40,067 nt of DNA. It comes from Actinomycetales bacterium. GTDB taxonomy: Bacteria; Actinomycetota; Actinomycetes; Actinomycetales; Quadrisphaeraceae. The notes under the pieces were generated by a model, which worked only from the letters and a program-made list of their open reading frames with translations, was not told the DNA's origin and ran no database searches. The stretch lies in contig JAKONK010000235.1 in the NCBI GenBank assembly GCA_022701985.1, forward strand, positions 1-40,067, written 5' to 3'. A program made the position numbers and the translations under genes. Numbering within the stretch: position 1 is the stretch's first letter; every line of letters starts with the position of its first letter. Positions 18,050 through 25,490 of this stretch are shown here, one piece after another.

Positions 18050-18532
18050 TCACCGGGCGGCGCGGTAGGGGTGGAAGGTGAGGCGGTACTTCCCGATCTG
18101 CACCTCGTCGCCCGCGGACAGCAGGACGTCGTCGACCCGGTCGCGGTTCACGTAGGTGCCGTTCAGGCTGCCGACGTCGCGCACGCGGAACCGCTCGCCG
18201 TCGCGGACGAACTCCGCGTGCCGGCGGGAGACGGTGACGTCGTCCAGGAAGATGTCGCTGCTGGGCTGGCGCCCGGCGGTGGTGCGCTCGGCGTCGAGCA
18301 GGAACCGCGCCCCGGCGTTGGGGCCGCGCTGGACCACCAGCAGGGCGCAGTCCTCCGGGAGCGCGTCGACGGCGCGCTGCTGGTCGGACGTCAGGCCGGG
18401 CGGAGGCGCCTCACCGGAGACGTCGACCTCGGGCACCGAGATGGCCGGGAAGGACATCGTGGTGTCCGAACCGCCGCGACCGGGCTCGACGCGCTCGGCC
18501 TCGGCGCGCCCGTTCTCGTCGCGCTCGCTCAC
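18050..18532 (-). CDS. garA: FHA-domain signalling protein GarA/OdhI
   Basis: This 160-residue protein has a C-terminal forkhead-associated domain (AGRQPSSDIFLDDVTVSRRH, then VRDVGSLNGTYVNRDRV) that binds phosphothreonine. Its N-terminal tail has SDTTMSFPAI, with Thr24-Thr25 at the place of the PknB/PknG-phosphorylated ETT motif of GarA. In relatives the unphosphorylated form inhibits 2-oxoglutarate dehydrogenase and controls glutamate metabolism; phosphorylation makes it fold on itself. The same role here is inferred. GTG 18532 is preceded by TAGGGT with a 6-nt gap, a likely leaderless start. It is followed by ftsR. Confidence 0.93.
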   Translation of the reverse strand: MSERDENGRAEAERVEPGRGGSDTTMSFPAISVPEVDVSGEAPPPGLTSDQQRAVDALPEDCALLVVQRGPNAGARFLLDAERTTAGRQPSSDIFLDDVTVSRRHAEFVRDGERFRVRDVGSLNGTYVNRDRVDDVLLSAGDEVQIGKYRLTFHPYRAAR

Positions 18533-18538
18533 AGACCC

Positions 18539-18544
18539 ACCCTA
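18539..18544 (-). promoter_or_regulatory. -10 box of garA, leaderless start
   Basis: TAGGGT on the minus strand lies 6 nt before the GTG of garA, inside the 39-bp gap after gcvH. It suggests garA-ftsR has its own promoter. Confidence 0.5.
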
Positions 18545-18571
18545 GCCACCTCGCCGCGCCCGCCGGTGCGG

Positions 18572-18961
18572 TCAGGAGATCTGCGCGCGGTAGCCGGCGG
18601 CGTCCAGCAGCGCCTCGAGGGCGGCCGGGTCGTCCAGCCGCAGGTCGAGGACCCAGCCCTCGCCGTACGGGTCGGAGTTCACCAGCTCCGGGCTGCCGTC
18701 GAGGCTGTCGTTGCGGGCGACCACCTCACCGGTCACCGGCGCGTACAGGTCGCTGACGCTCTTGGTCGACTCCAGCTCGCCGCAGGAGGTGCCGGCCTCC
18801 ACGCGCTCGCCCACCGCGGGCAGGGAGACGTAGACGATGTCACCGAGCTCGCCCTGCGCGAACGCGGTGATGCCCACCCGGACCACGCCGTCGCCGGCGT
18901 CGGCCACCCACTCGTGCTCGGCGGTGTAGCGCAGGCCCTCGGGCACGTCGACGTCGGTCAC
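18572..18961 (-). CDS. gcvH: Glycine cleavage system H protein
   Basis: This 129-residue lipoyl carrier shuttles the aminomethyl group between the P and T proteins of glycine cleavage. It shows the family start YTAEHEWV, GITAFAQGELGDIVYVSLP, and the lipoylation site ESTKSVSD with Lys67. The length is normal. GTG 18961 has AGGAGG with a 7-nt gap. The P, T and L genes are not in the window, so it stands alone next to garA, as in mycobacteria. It follows the second DUF881 gene on the same strand with about 30 bp between. Confidence 0.96.
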   Translation of the reverse strand: MTDVDVPEGLRYTAEHEWVADAGDGVVRVGITAFAQGELGDIVYVSLPAVGERVEAGTSCGELESTKSVSDLYAPVTGEVVARNDSLDGSPELVNSDPYGEGWVLDLRLDDPAALEALLDAAGYRAQIS

Positions 18962-18990
18962 GGGGCGTCCTCCTGGAGGCGTGGGGGGCG

Positions 18991-19980
18991 TCAGCCGGCG
19001 TCGGCCGGGTCGACCGGCCGAGCGTACGCAGGCTCCGGCGCGGGCTGCAACGCCGTCACCTCGACCTCGTCGAGCTGCTCCACGCTGATGGACCCGCCCA
19101 CCCGCCGGACCGTCGGACCGACGCCGTCGGGGAACTCCATCGCGGACGCCAGGGTCTGCGCTCCGCCCACCGCGAGGACCGTGAAGGGAGCGCGCACGAC
19201 CACGGGTCCTCCGGGGCCGGTGACCGCGACGGCCCCGTCCGCGGAGGTCGCGTCGTCGGTGAACGCGGTGCTCGCGACGACGCGCGCGTCACCGATCTGG
19301 ATGGACTCCGCGCCGGCGTCGCGCAGCTCCTGCACGGCTCCGAGCAGCAGCGTGGCAGCGCTGGGCGTGGTGCCCGCGGGGACCTGGACGGTGAGGCGGA
19401 TCCCCGGACCGCTGGCCGGCAGGGTCCCGGCGAGGATGCCGAGGGTGTCCAGGCGCTGCTGCGCCAGCTCGCGTGCAGCCGCCTGCTGGTCACCGCTGGC
19501 CTCCAGCTGGCCGCGGGCCGTCTCCAGCTCGCTGATCTCGCGCTGCAGGCGGTCGGAGCGGTCGGTGGCGTCGTCCAGGAGGCCGAGCAGCTCCGACTGG
19601 GGCAGGCCGGCCAGGTCGGCGCCGGTGCGCTGGCGCACCTGCACCGCGACCGCCACGCCCAGCAGCAGGCACAGCAGCCCGACGACGACCTGCCCGCGGG
19701 TCGCGCGGGGTGCCAGCGCAGCCCGCAGCCCCCGCATCCCGGTGACGGGCCGGCCACCGCTGCCGGGCCGCTCGGCGGCCGGCGCAGCGGTGGGGACCGG
19801 CTCAGGGCCCGGCTCGGGCTCAGGAGCGGCTTCCGGGGTGGCCCCGGGTTCCGGGGCGGGCTCCGGGGCGGGCAGGTCAAGGGCCAGCTGGCCGGGCAGG
19901 ACGGCGGGCTGCTCACCGGTGCCGCCGGGCTGCTCCGGGTGCTCCGGCTGCTCCGACCCGCCCGCGGAAGGGGCGCTCAT
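18991..19980 (-). CDS. DUF881 family membrane-anchored protein (second copy, Rv1825-like)
   Basis: This 329-residue protein starts with a long disordered tail rich in Pro and Glu (about 1-95), then one membrane helix VVVGLLCLLLGVAVAV. An extracytoplasmic coiled coil (SDRLQREISELETARGQL) and a DUF881 domain with GPGIRLTVQVP and SIQIGDARVVASTAF follow. DUF881 proteins are thought to be envelope- or divisome-associated in actinobacteria, but the function is unproven. ATG 19980 overlaps the sbp stop by ATGA. The track ORF to 20343 is a frame extension. The tail has EPAPEPG-like repeats. Confidence 0.88.
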   Translation of the reverse strand: MSAPSAGGSEQPEHPEQPGGTGEQPAVLPGQLALDLPAPEPAPEPGATPEAAPEPEPGPEPVPTAAPAAERPGSGGRPVTGMRGLRAALAPRATRGQVVVGLLCLLLGVAVAVQVRQRTGADLAGLPQSELLGLLDDATDRSDRLQREISELETARGQLEASGDQQAAARELAQQRLDTLGILAGTLPASGPGIRLTVQVPAGTTPSAATLLLGAVQELRDAGAESIQIGDARVVASTAFTDDATSADGAVAVTGPGGPVVVRAPFTVLAVGGAQTLASAMEFPDGVGPTVRRVGGSISVEQLDEVEVTALQPAPEPAYARPVDPADAG

Positions 19981-20309
19981 GCCTTGAACAGGTGCCGCCG
20001 GATGGAGGCGACGTTGGAGAAGATGCGGATGCCGAGGACCACGATCACGCCGGTGGACAGCTGGCTGCCGACGCCGAGCTGGTCGCCGAGGTAGACGATG
20101 ACGGCCGCGACCACCACGTTCGACAGGAACGAGACGATGAAGACCCGGTCGTCGAAGATGCCGTCGAGCAGGGCGCGGAACCCCCCGAAGACGGCGTCCA
20201 GGGCGGCGACCACCGCGATCGGCAGGTAGGGCTGCAGCCAGGGCGGTACGGACGGGTCGAGCACCAGACCCAGGACGATGCCCAGCACGAGGCCGACGGC
20301 GGCGATCAC
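19977..20309 (-). CDS. sbp: Small basic protein Sbp (DUF1290)
   Basis: This 110-residue membrane protein matches the Sbp/DUF1290 family: an N-terminal helix VIAAVGLVLGIVLGLVL, the strongly conserved YLPIAVVAALDAVFGGFRAL, FVSFLSNVVVAAVIVYLGD and the basic end IRIFSNVASIRRHLFKA. In Gram-positive bacteria sbp lies near division genes. GTG 20309 overlaps the first DUF881 stop as GTGA and has AGGAG upstream. The track's 782-residue ORF (19977-22325) is a fusion of this gene with antisense code and is not real. Confidence 0.92.
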   Translation of the reverse strand: MIAAVGLVLGIVLGLVLDPSVPPWLQPYLPIAVVAALDAVFGGFRALLDGIFDDRVFIVSFLSNVVVAAVIVYLGDQLGVGSQLSTGVIVVLGIRIFSNVASIRRHLFKA

Positions 20310-21238
20310 GGGGTGGGCTCCTGCTCCTCGGGGACCCGAGCACTGTAGAGGCGCTGCGCGTCGAGCGCGGGCAGCTCCAGCTCGTCCGACGTCGAGACCT
20401 GGACGCCGATGCCGTACTGGTCCGACAGGGCCTGCAGCCACCGCGCGGCGGGGGTCAGCGCGAACGAGGCGGCGAGGGCGTTGGGCGAGCCGACGGCCTC
20501 GACGCGGTAGGGCGGGGACAGCGGCCGGAAGTTGACCAGCACCGCGCCGCCGGCGCTGCGGATGGCCGTGGCCGCGGTGAGGCGCTGCCCGTTGATGGCC
20601 ACCGCCTCGGCACCGGAGCTCCACAGGCCGTTGGCCACGCGCTGGAGGTCGCCGTCCTGGACGCGGGCGTCGACGTCGGGGTCGACGTCGCGGGGGTCGC
20701 TGGCGCCGTCTGCGGCGGCGGCGGGGCCGTCGGAGACGGTGACGACCAGGCCGGGTCCGGTCACGGCCGTGGTCCCCGATCCCACCAGCAGGCCGGGGTC
20801 GCGCGCGGGGGCGCCCGCGTCGCCGGTGAGCAGGGCGTCCTGCTGCGCCTGGACCTCGGCGCGCAGCGAGGCGGCCTGCGCGGCGGCGTCGTCGGCCTCG
20901 GCGGTGCGGCGCTCGATGTCGCTGACCAGGGCGCCGCGGTCGTCGGGGTCGCTGGGGCGGGTGAGCGCCGAGGCCGCGCCGGTGACCAGCAGGCCCGCCA
21001 CGAGCGCCATCGCCGCCGTGGTGACGGCCCGGCGGCGGTGCTGCCCGCGGCGGGAGGCCTCGGTGCCGGTGGCCTCCCGCGAGCGCCGGCGCTCGGCGGC
21101 GGCGGCGTAGCCGGGGTCCAGGGGGCGCTCGACGACCTCCACGAGCAGGGTCATGGACGCGTCGGGCCGCCGGCGCTGCGTGCTGGGGGCGCTGGTGGGG
21201 GCGCTGGTGGGGGTCGTGCTGCTGGCCGGGCTCTGCAC
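20306..21238 (-). CDS. DUF881 family membrane-anchored protein (first copy, Rv1823-like)
   Basis: This 310-residue protein has the conserved RRRPDASMTLLVEVVERPLDPGY-type head (shortened here), a basic stretch, one membrane helix at about 72-90 (TTAAMALVAGLLVTGAASAL), a coiled coil, and a DUF881 domain with GPGLVVTVSDGP, GAEAVAINGQRLTA and SPPYRVEAVGSP. Because the RPDASMTLL motif continues upstream of the internal ATG 21154, GTG 21238 is preferred. A weak -10 GATGCT lies 6 nt before it. It heads the DUF881-sbp-DUF881 group and is divergent from the response-regulator gene, 82 bp away. Confidence 0.87.
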   Translation of the reverse strand: MQSPASSTTPTSAPTSAPSTQRRRPDASMTLLVEVVERPLDPGYAAAAERRRSREATGTEASRRGQHRRRAVTTAAMALVAGLLVTGAASALTRPSDPDDRGALVSDIERRTAEADDAAAQAASLRAEVQAQQDALLTGDAGAPARDPGLLVGSGTTAVTGPGLVVTVSDGPAAAADGASDPRDVDPDVDARVQDGDLQRVANGLWSSGAEAVAINGQRLTAATAIRSAGGAVLVNFRPLSPPYRVEAVGSPNALAASFALTPAARWLQALSDQYGIGVQVSTSDELELPALDAQRLYSARVPEEQEPTP

Positions 21239-21320
21239 CGGGCAAGCATCGCAGTGGTCCGACCGGGTGGGCGGAGGGCCCGGCCGCCCGCGGCCGGGCG
21301 GGGCCCGACATCATCGCGGG

Positions 21321-21974
21321 GTGGTGGGGGTCGTGGTGGTCGACGACGAGGCGCTGGTGCGCTCCTGCCTCCGGGCGGTGCTGGACGCCTCCGAGGCGGT
21401 GGAGGTGCTGGCGTGCGCCACGGGGGTGGACGCCGCGGGCGTCGTCGCGGCGTCGCGGCCCGACGTGGTGCTGCTGGACGTGCGGATGCCCGTCGTCGAC
21501 GGCCTGGCGGTGCTGCCGCAGCTGGTGGCGCTCCCGCGGCCCCCGGCGGTGGCGATGCTGACGTCGTTCGACGCCGACGAGCACGTCGAGGAGGCGCTGG
21601 CGCTCGGGGCGGCGGGGTTCCTGCTGAAGGACACCCCTCCCGAGCAGCTGGTGGCCTCGGTGGTGGCGCTGGCGGCCGGGGCGGTGGTCCTGTCCCCCGG
21701 TGCCGCGGGGGCGCTGCTGGGACGGCGCGACGCGGGCAGCGCCGGCGCGCGGGCGCAGGTGGCCGCGCTGACGGCTCGGGAGCGGGAGGTGCTGGCGCTG
21801 CTGGGGCAGGGGCTGTCGAACGCGGAGGTGGGGCGGCGGCTGGGGATGCGGTCGAGCACGGCGAAGGACCACGTGAGCGCGGTGCTGGGCAAGCTCGGTG
21901 TCAGCAGCCGGGTGCAGGCGGCGCTGGTGGCGCGGCAGGCGGGTCTGGACGACGGGTGGCTCCCGGGTGGGTGA
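21321..21974 (+). CDS. NarL/FixJ-family response regulator
   Basis: This 217-residue regulator has a receiver domain with the acidic pair Asp8-Asp9 (VVVVDDEAL), phospho-acceptor Asp53 (LLDVRMP), Thr81 and Lys103 (LLKDTPP), and a C-terminal LuxR-type helix-turn-helix (LTAREREVLALLGQGLSNAE, then STAKDHVSAVLGKL). The track begins at 21153 with a hydrophobic false extension. GTG 21321 gives the normal start. It overlaps the histidine kinase gene by 8 bp. Regulator-before-kinase is the reverse of the common order in this family. The regulon is unknown. Confidence 0.92.
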   Translation: MVGVVVVDDEALVRSCLRAVLDASEAVEVLACATGVDAAGVVAASRPDVVLLDVRMPVVDGLAVLPQLVALPRPPAVAMLTSFDADEHVEEALALGAAGFLLKDTPPEQLVASVVALAAGAVVLSPGAAGALLGRRDAGSAGARAQVAALTAREREVLALLGQGLSNAEVGRRLGMRSSTAKDHVSAVLGKLGVSSRVQAALVARQAGLDDGWLPGG

Positions 21975-23184
21975 GCCGGGGCGCTGGGCGGCCGTCGCGG
22001 CGCGGGCGCCCTGGGCGCCGGCGGCGCTGCGCGTGCTGGGCGAGGCGGGCCTGCTGGCGGCCGCGGCGCTGGACGCGCTGACCACCTCCGCGGGTGAGCG
22101 CGTCGAGAGCTGGGGGGCGCTGGCCGCGGGGGTGGCGCTGCTGGGCCTGCTCCTGAGGAGGCGGCTGCCGGCGGTCGGGTTCCTGATGGCGCTGCCGGCG
22201 CTGTCGCTGTCGTTCGCGCTGGTGCCGGCGCTGGTGGCGCTGTACCAGCTGTCGCGCCGCGCGGAGCACCAGCGGCTGTCGCTGGTGGCGGGGGCGGTGA
22301 CCGCCGCGCTGGCGGCGCTGCCCACGCCTCCGGTGCCGCGCGAGCTGCTGGCGCTGGCCTCCCAGAGCCCCCGCGACCTGCTGCTGGACCTCGTCTACGG
22401 GTCGCTGGCGGGGGCGGCGCCCGTGGCGCTGGGCCGCCTGGCGCGGGCCCGCGAGGAGCTGCGCCACCAGCTGGTGGCGCTGGACGCCGCCCACTGCGCG
22501 GAGCGGGAGCTGCGCGAGGCCCGGGCGCTGGAGCGCGAGCGGCTGCGGCTGGCACGCGAGATGCACGACGTCGTCTCGCACCAGGTGAGCCTGATCGCGG
22601 TGCAGGCGGGGGCGCTGCAGGTCACCGCCCGCGACGAGGTGGTGCGCACCAGCGCCTCGACCATCCGCGAGCTCGGGGTGGCGACGCTGGAGGAGCTGCG
22701 CCACATGGTCGGGGTGCTGCGGGCCCCCCGGCCCGGCCAGGCGCCCTCGGAGCCGCAGCCCCGGCTGCGCGACCTGCGGCACCTGGTGGAGGCGTCGGGC
22801 TGCGGGGCGTCGCTGGAGCTCGACGACGGCCTGGTCCTGGAGCCGCCGGTCGAGCGGGCGGTGTACCGCACGGTGCAGGAGGGGCTGACCAACGCCCGCA
22901 AGCACGCCCCCGGGGCCGCGGTGGCGGTGCGGGTGGGGGTCCGGGCAGCGGGACGGGGGTCGCGCGAGGGGGCGGAGGGGCCGGAGGGGCCGGAGGGGCC
23001 GGAGCTGGAGGTGGTCGTGGCCAACGGGCCGCGCGCCGGCCGGCCGCTGGGGCTCCCGTCGTCCCAGATGGGGCTGGTGGGGCTGCGCGAGCGCGCCGAC
23101 CTGCTGGGCGGCGACCTGGAGGCCGGTGCCGACGGTGAGGGCGGCTACCGGCTGCGGCTGCGGGTGCCCCTGGGCGGGTGCTGA
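21967..23184 (+). CDS. Sensor histidine kinase (HisKA_3 / NarL-partner type)
   Basis: This 405-residue kinase has about five or six N-terminal membrane helices (residues 12-150) with little extracellular loop, then a coiled linker. The HisKA_3 H-box LAREMHDVVSHQVSLI has His200 as the phosphorylated residue. A degraded-looking but complete ATPase domain follows with VYRTVQEGLTNARKHAPG (N-box) and MGLVGLRERADLLGG (G-box). The membrane-only sensor suggests a signal at or in the membrane. GTG 21967 overlaps the regulator stop; the track start at 21898 lies within the regulator. A short EGP repeat lies between the ATP-binding boxes. Confidence 0.92.
   Translation: MGEPGRWAAVAARAPWAPAALRVLGEAGLLAAAALDALTTSAGERVESWGALAAGVALLGLLLRRRLPAVGFLMALPALSLSFALVPALVALYQLSRRAEHQRLSLVAGAVTAALAALPTPPVPRELLALASQSPRDLLLDLVYGSLAGAAPVALGRLARAREELRHQLVALDAAHCAERELREARALERERLRLAREMHDVVSHQVSLIAVQAGALQVTARDEVVRTSASTIRELGVATLEELRHMVGVLRAPRPGQAPSEPQPRLRDLRHLVEASGCGASLELDDGLVLEPPVERAVYRTVQEGLTNARKHAPGAAVAVRVGVRAAGRGSREGAEGPEGPEGPELEVVVANGPRAGRPLGLPSSQMGLVGLRERADLLGGDLEAGADGEGGYRLRLRVPLGGC
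22975..23001. repeat. 9-bp tandem repeat, three units, in kinase ATPase domain
   Basis: Three identical units gaggggccg code EGP repeats in the lid-side loop between the N-box and G-box of the histidine kinase. The unit is in frame. Confidence 0.8.
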
Positions 23185-23188
23185 GCCG

Positions 23189-23764
23189 TCACCGCGGCGC
23201 TGACGCCGCCACCAGGGCGGTGTCCAGGCAGCCGGCGGCGGCGGTCGGGTCGGTCCTGGCGAGGGCGAAGGCCGCCAGGACCAGGCCGGTGAGGGTGTCG
23301 GTGAGGTGGCGCGCCGCCGCGGGGCCGAGGTCGGGCCGGGCGGCGCCCACCCCGGCGGCGAGGGCGGAGCCCAGCTCGGCGCGGTAGGCCCCCACGGTGG
23401 AGGCCACCGCGTCGTCGCCCCCGAGGGACGAGGTGGCGGTGTTGAGCAGCAGGCACCCGGGCGTGCGCGGGGCCGCGGCGAGGGCATCGCGCAGGCCGGT
23501 CAGGTAGCCCGCGAGCGCCGTCGGTGCGACGGCGGCCTCGCTCAGGGGCCGCAGGCGGGGGCGCACGACCTCGTCGAGGTAGCTGGTGACGGCGGCGTCG
23601 AACAGGCCCCGCTTGCTGCCGAAGGCGTGGTAGAGGCTGGAGCGGCCGACGCCGGTGGCGCGCTCGAGGGCGGGCACGGAGGCGCCCTCGTAGCCGTGCT
23701 CCCAGAAGACCGCTCGGGCCGCCCGCACGACGGCGCTGGTGTCGAACCCCTGCTGGCGACCCAC
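23189..23764 (-). CDS. TetR/AcrR-family transcriptional repressor
   Basis: This 191-residue protein has a TetR N-terminal helix-turn-helix (VVRAARAVFWEHGYEGASVP, then LERATGVGRSSLYHAFGSKR) and a C-terminal ligand domain in which CLLLNTATS fits the TetR_C group found with small-molecule-responsive repressors. GTG 23764 is the start, with a GAGGGTG stretch upstream. It is divergent from the DUF1304-reductase unit, and two overlapping palindromes lie in the 50-bp gap. Control of both itself and that unit is inferred. Its stop is only 4 bp from the stop of the convergent kinase gene. Confidence 0.92.
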   Translation of the reverse strand: MGRQQGFDTSAVVRAARAVFWEHGYEGASVPALERATGVGRSSLYHAFGSKRGLFDAAVTSYLDEVVRPRLRPLSEAAVAPTALAGYLTGLRDALAAAPRTPGCLLLNTATSSLGGDDAVASTVGAYRAELGSALAAGVGAARPDLGPAAARHLTDTLTGLVLAAFALARTDPTAAAGCLDTALVAASAPR

Positions 23765-23781
23765 GGCACCCTCCCGCTCGC

Positions 23782-23804
23782 ATCGTTGTGCAACGATCGT
23801 TACA
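23782..23804. promoter_or_regulatory. Probable TetR operator (overlapping palindromes)
   Basis: Two inverted repeats share bases here: ATCGTTG-tg-CAACGAT (23782-23797, perfect 7-bp arms) and TGCAACGATCGTTACA (23789-23804, one mismatch pair). Size and symmetry fit TetR-family operators. The second palindrome covers part of the -10 box TACAGT of the DUF1304 gene. Confidence 0.72.
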
Positions 23805-23806
23805 GT
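23801..23806 (+). promoter_or_regulatory. -10 box of DUF1304-reductase unit, leaderless start
   Basis: TACAGT is followed by 8 nt and GTG 23815, with no ribosome-binding site between. It overlaps the operator, so repressor binding would exclude polymerase. Confidence 0.55.
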
Positions 23807-23814
23807 ACTTGCTC

Positions 23815-24204
23815 GTGGTCACCACCGGGCTCGTCCTCATCAGCGCCGCCGCGCTCCTCCACGGGTGGATCTTCGTGCTGGAGTCGCTGGCCTGGACGAG
23901 CCCGCGGGCTCGCGCCACCTTCGGCACCACGCCGGAGGAGGCGCGCGCGACGCGCGCACTGGCGTTCAACCAGGGCTTCTACAACCTCTTCCTCGCCGTC
24001 GCGGCGGGCGCGGGGGTCGTGGTCCTCGCGACCACCGGCGGACCGGTCGGCGCCACCCTCGCGTTCACCGGAGCCGGCTCGATGGTCGCCGCCGGGCTCG
24101 TGCTGGCCCTGTCGGACCGCTCCAAGCTGCGCGCCGCGCTGGTCCAGGCGGGCCCGCCGCTTCTCGGCTGCGCCCTGCTCGCGGTCGGACTGCTCACCCG
24201 CTGA
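23815..24204 (+). CDS. DUF1304 family integral membrane protein
   Basis: This 129-residue protein has four membrane helices and the DUF1304 features: a His in the first helix region (ALLHGWIFVLESLAWTSPRA), FGTTPEEARATRALAFNQGF, and YNLFLAV. The function of the family is unknown. The track ORF starts at 23788 inside the operator; GTG 23815 is preferred because it lies 8 nt behind TACAGT and starts directly into helix one. It is followed by the reductase gene after 49 bp. The pairing with a TetR repressor suggests an inducible role, but the inducer is unknown. Confidence 0.85.
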   Translation: MVTTGLVLISAAALLHGWIFVLESLAWTSPRARATFGTTPEEARATRALAFNQGFYNLFLAVAAGAGVVVLATTGGPVGATLAFTGAGSMVAAGLVLALSDRSKLRAALVQAGPPLLGCALLAVGLLTR

Positions 24205-24253
24205 CCCGCTCGACCACCCCGTTCCCAGACCCCAGGACCCCAGGAGGCCCCCC

Positions 24254-25288
24254 ATGACCGCACGCAGCCGCCAGTGGCAGCTCGTCTCCCGCCCCCAGGC
24301 CGAGCCGCAGCCCAGCGACGTCCGCCTCGTGGAGGTCGACCTCCCCGACCTCGCTCCCGGCCAGGTGCGGGTCGCCAACGAGTTCGTCTCGGTCGACCCC
24401 TACATGCGCGGCCGCATGGACGACGTGAAGAGCTACGTGCCGCCCTTCGGCCTCGGCGAGGCGATGACGGGCGGCGCCGTGGGCCGCGTCGTCGCCAGCA
24501 CCGCCGAGCAGCTGTCCGTGGGCACCCTGGTGACCCACGCCCTCGGGTGGCGCGACGTCGCCCAGGGGGACGCGTCCGGCTTCCGCGCCGTCCCGGAGGC
24601 CACCCAGCCCTCGGGCGGGGCCGCCCCCTCGTCGGTCCACCTCGGCGTCCTCGGGCTCACCGGGCAGACGGCGTACGTGGGCCTGACGGCCGTGGCCCAC
24701 CTGCAGCCGGGCGAGACCGTCTTCGTGTCGGGCGCGGCCGGCGCCGTGGGCGGCGCCGTCGGCCAGGTCGCCCGCCTGTTGGGCGCCTCGCGCGTCGTCG
24801 GCTCGGCCGGTGGCGCCCAGAAGACCGCTCGCCTGCTCGAGCGCTCCGGCTTCGACGCCGCCCTGGACTACAAGGCCGGCCCGGTCCGCGAGCAGCTGCC
24901 CGCCCTGGTCCCGGACGGTGTCGACGTCTACTTCGACAACGTCGGCGGCGACCACCTCGAGGCGGCGCTCGACGTCATGAACCGCGGTGGGCGCCTGGCG
25001 CTGTGCGGCGCGATCAGCGGCTACAACGCCGACCGCAGCGCCCCGCGCACCCCAGGCCCGGACAACCTCGCCAACGCCATCACCCGCGGCCTCACCCTGC
25101 AGGGCTTCACCCTCGGCAGCTACGCCGCCCAGCTCCCGGAGGCGACCGCCCGCCTCGCCGAGTGGTTCGCCGCCGGCGAGCTGGTCCACGACGAGACCGT
25201 CGTCGAGGGCGTCGAGAGCACCTTCGAGGCCTTCACCTCGATGATGCGCGGCGGCAACACCGGCAAGATGGTCGTCCGCGTCGGCTGA
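24254..25288 (+). CDS. NADP-dependent MDR-family oxidoreductase (CurA / prostaglandin-reductase-like)
   Basis: This 344-residue zinc-free medium-chain reductase has the family start WQLVSRPQAEPQPSDVRLVE, the VDPYMRGRM substrate loop, the NADP-binding Rossmann motif GAAGAVGGAVGQVARLLGA, a DALDYKAG-like strand (FDAALDYKAG), VDVYFDNVGGDHLEAALD and the end segment GNTGKMVVRVG. Such enzymes reduce the double bond of alpha,beta-unsaturated ketones or aldehydes; the substrate here is unknown. ATG 24254 has AGGAGG with a 6-nt gap, so unlike the first gene it is translated from a classical site. The track ORF from 23306 is a frame extension. A 16-bp-stem terminator follows. Confidence 0.92.
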   Translation: MTARSRQWQLVSRPQAEPQPSDVRLVEVDLPDLAPGQVRVANEFVSVDPYMRGRMDDVKSYVPPFGLGEAMTGGAVGRVVASTAEQLSVGTLVTHALGWRDVAQGDASGFRAVPEATQPSGGAAPSSVHLGVLGLTGQTAYVGLTAVAHLQPGETVFVSGAAGAVGGAVGQVARLLGASRVVGSAGGAQKTARLLERSGFDAALDYKAGPVREQLPALVPDGVDVYFDNVGGDHLEAALDVMNRGGRLALCGAISGYNADRSAPRTPGPDNLANAITRGLTLQGFTLGSYAAQLPEATARLAEWFAAGELVHDETVVEGVESTFEAFTSMMRGGNTGKMVVRVG

Positions 25289-25326
25289 CCCCGGCGGGCG
25301 CGGGCCCCACCGCGCCGAGGACGACG

Positions 25327-25361
25327 AGAGCCCTGGTGGGAGGAACTCCCACCAGGGCTCT
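25327..25361. terminator. Strong bidirectional terminator hairpin
   Basis: agagccctggtgggag is followed by GAA and its exact reverse complement, a 16-bp perfect stem with a 3-nt loop. There is only a short T run after it on the plus strand, as often seen in actinobacteria. It can end both the reductase unit (+) and the tRNA-Pro transcript (-). Confidence 0.9.
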
Positions 25362-25365
25362 TCTG

Positions 25366-25439
25366 TCGGGCTGACAGGATTTGAACCTGCGACCCCGTGA
25401 CCCCCAGTCACGTGCGCTACCAAGCTGCGCCACAGCCCG
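25366..25439 (-). tRNA. tRNA-Pro(GGG)
   Basis: The minus strand reads CGGGCTGTGGCGCAGCTTGG and folds into a full cloverleaf. It has acceptor CGGGCTG/CAGCCCG, D-arm GCGC-AGCTTGGTA-GCGC, anticodon arm CGTGA-CTGGGGG-TCACG with anticodon GGG (codons CCC/CCU), and T-arm with GGTTCAAATCC. The discriminator is A and CCA is not encoded. The gene is intact. It follows the integrase stop by 51 bp on the same strand and is followed by the hairpin terminator. Confidence 0.96.
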
Positions 25440-25490
25440 TGATCTCGACCAGGTCGACATCCGGTGGCCCTTGATGGACCGGTGAACACC

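Noticed and set aside
19977-22325. 782-codon minus-strand frame ending in Sbp
   Set aside because: Only the last 110 codons are a gene (Sbp). The rest is antisense of the two-component system and out-of-frame DUF881 code.
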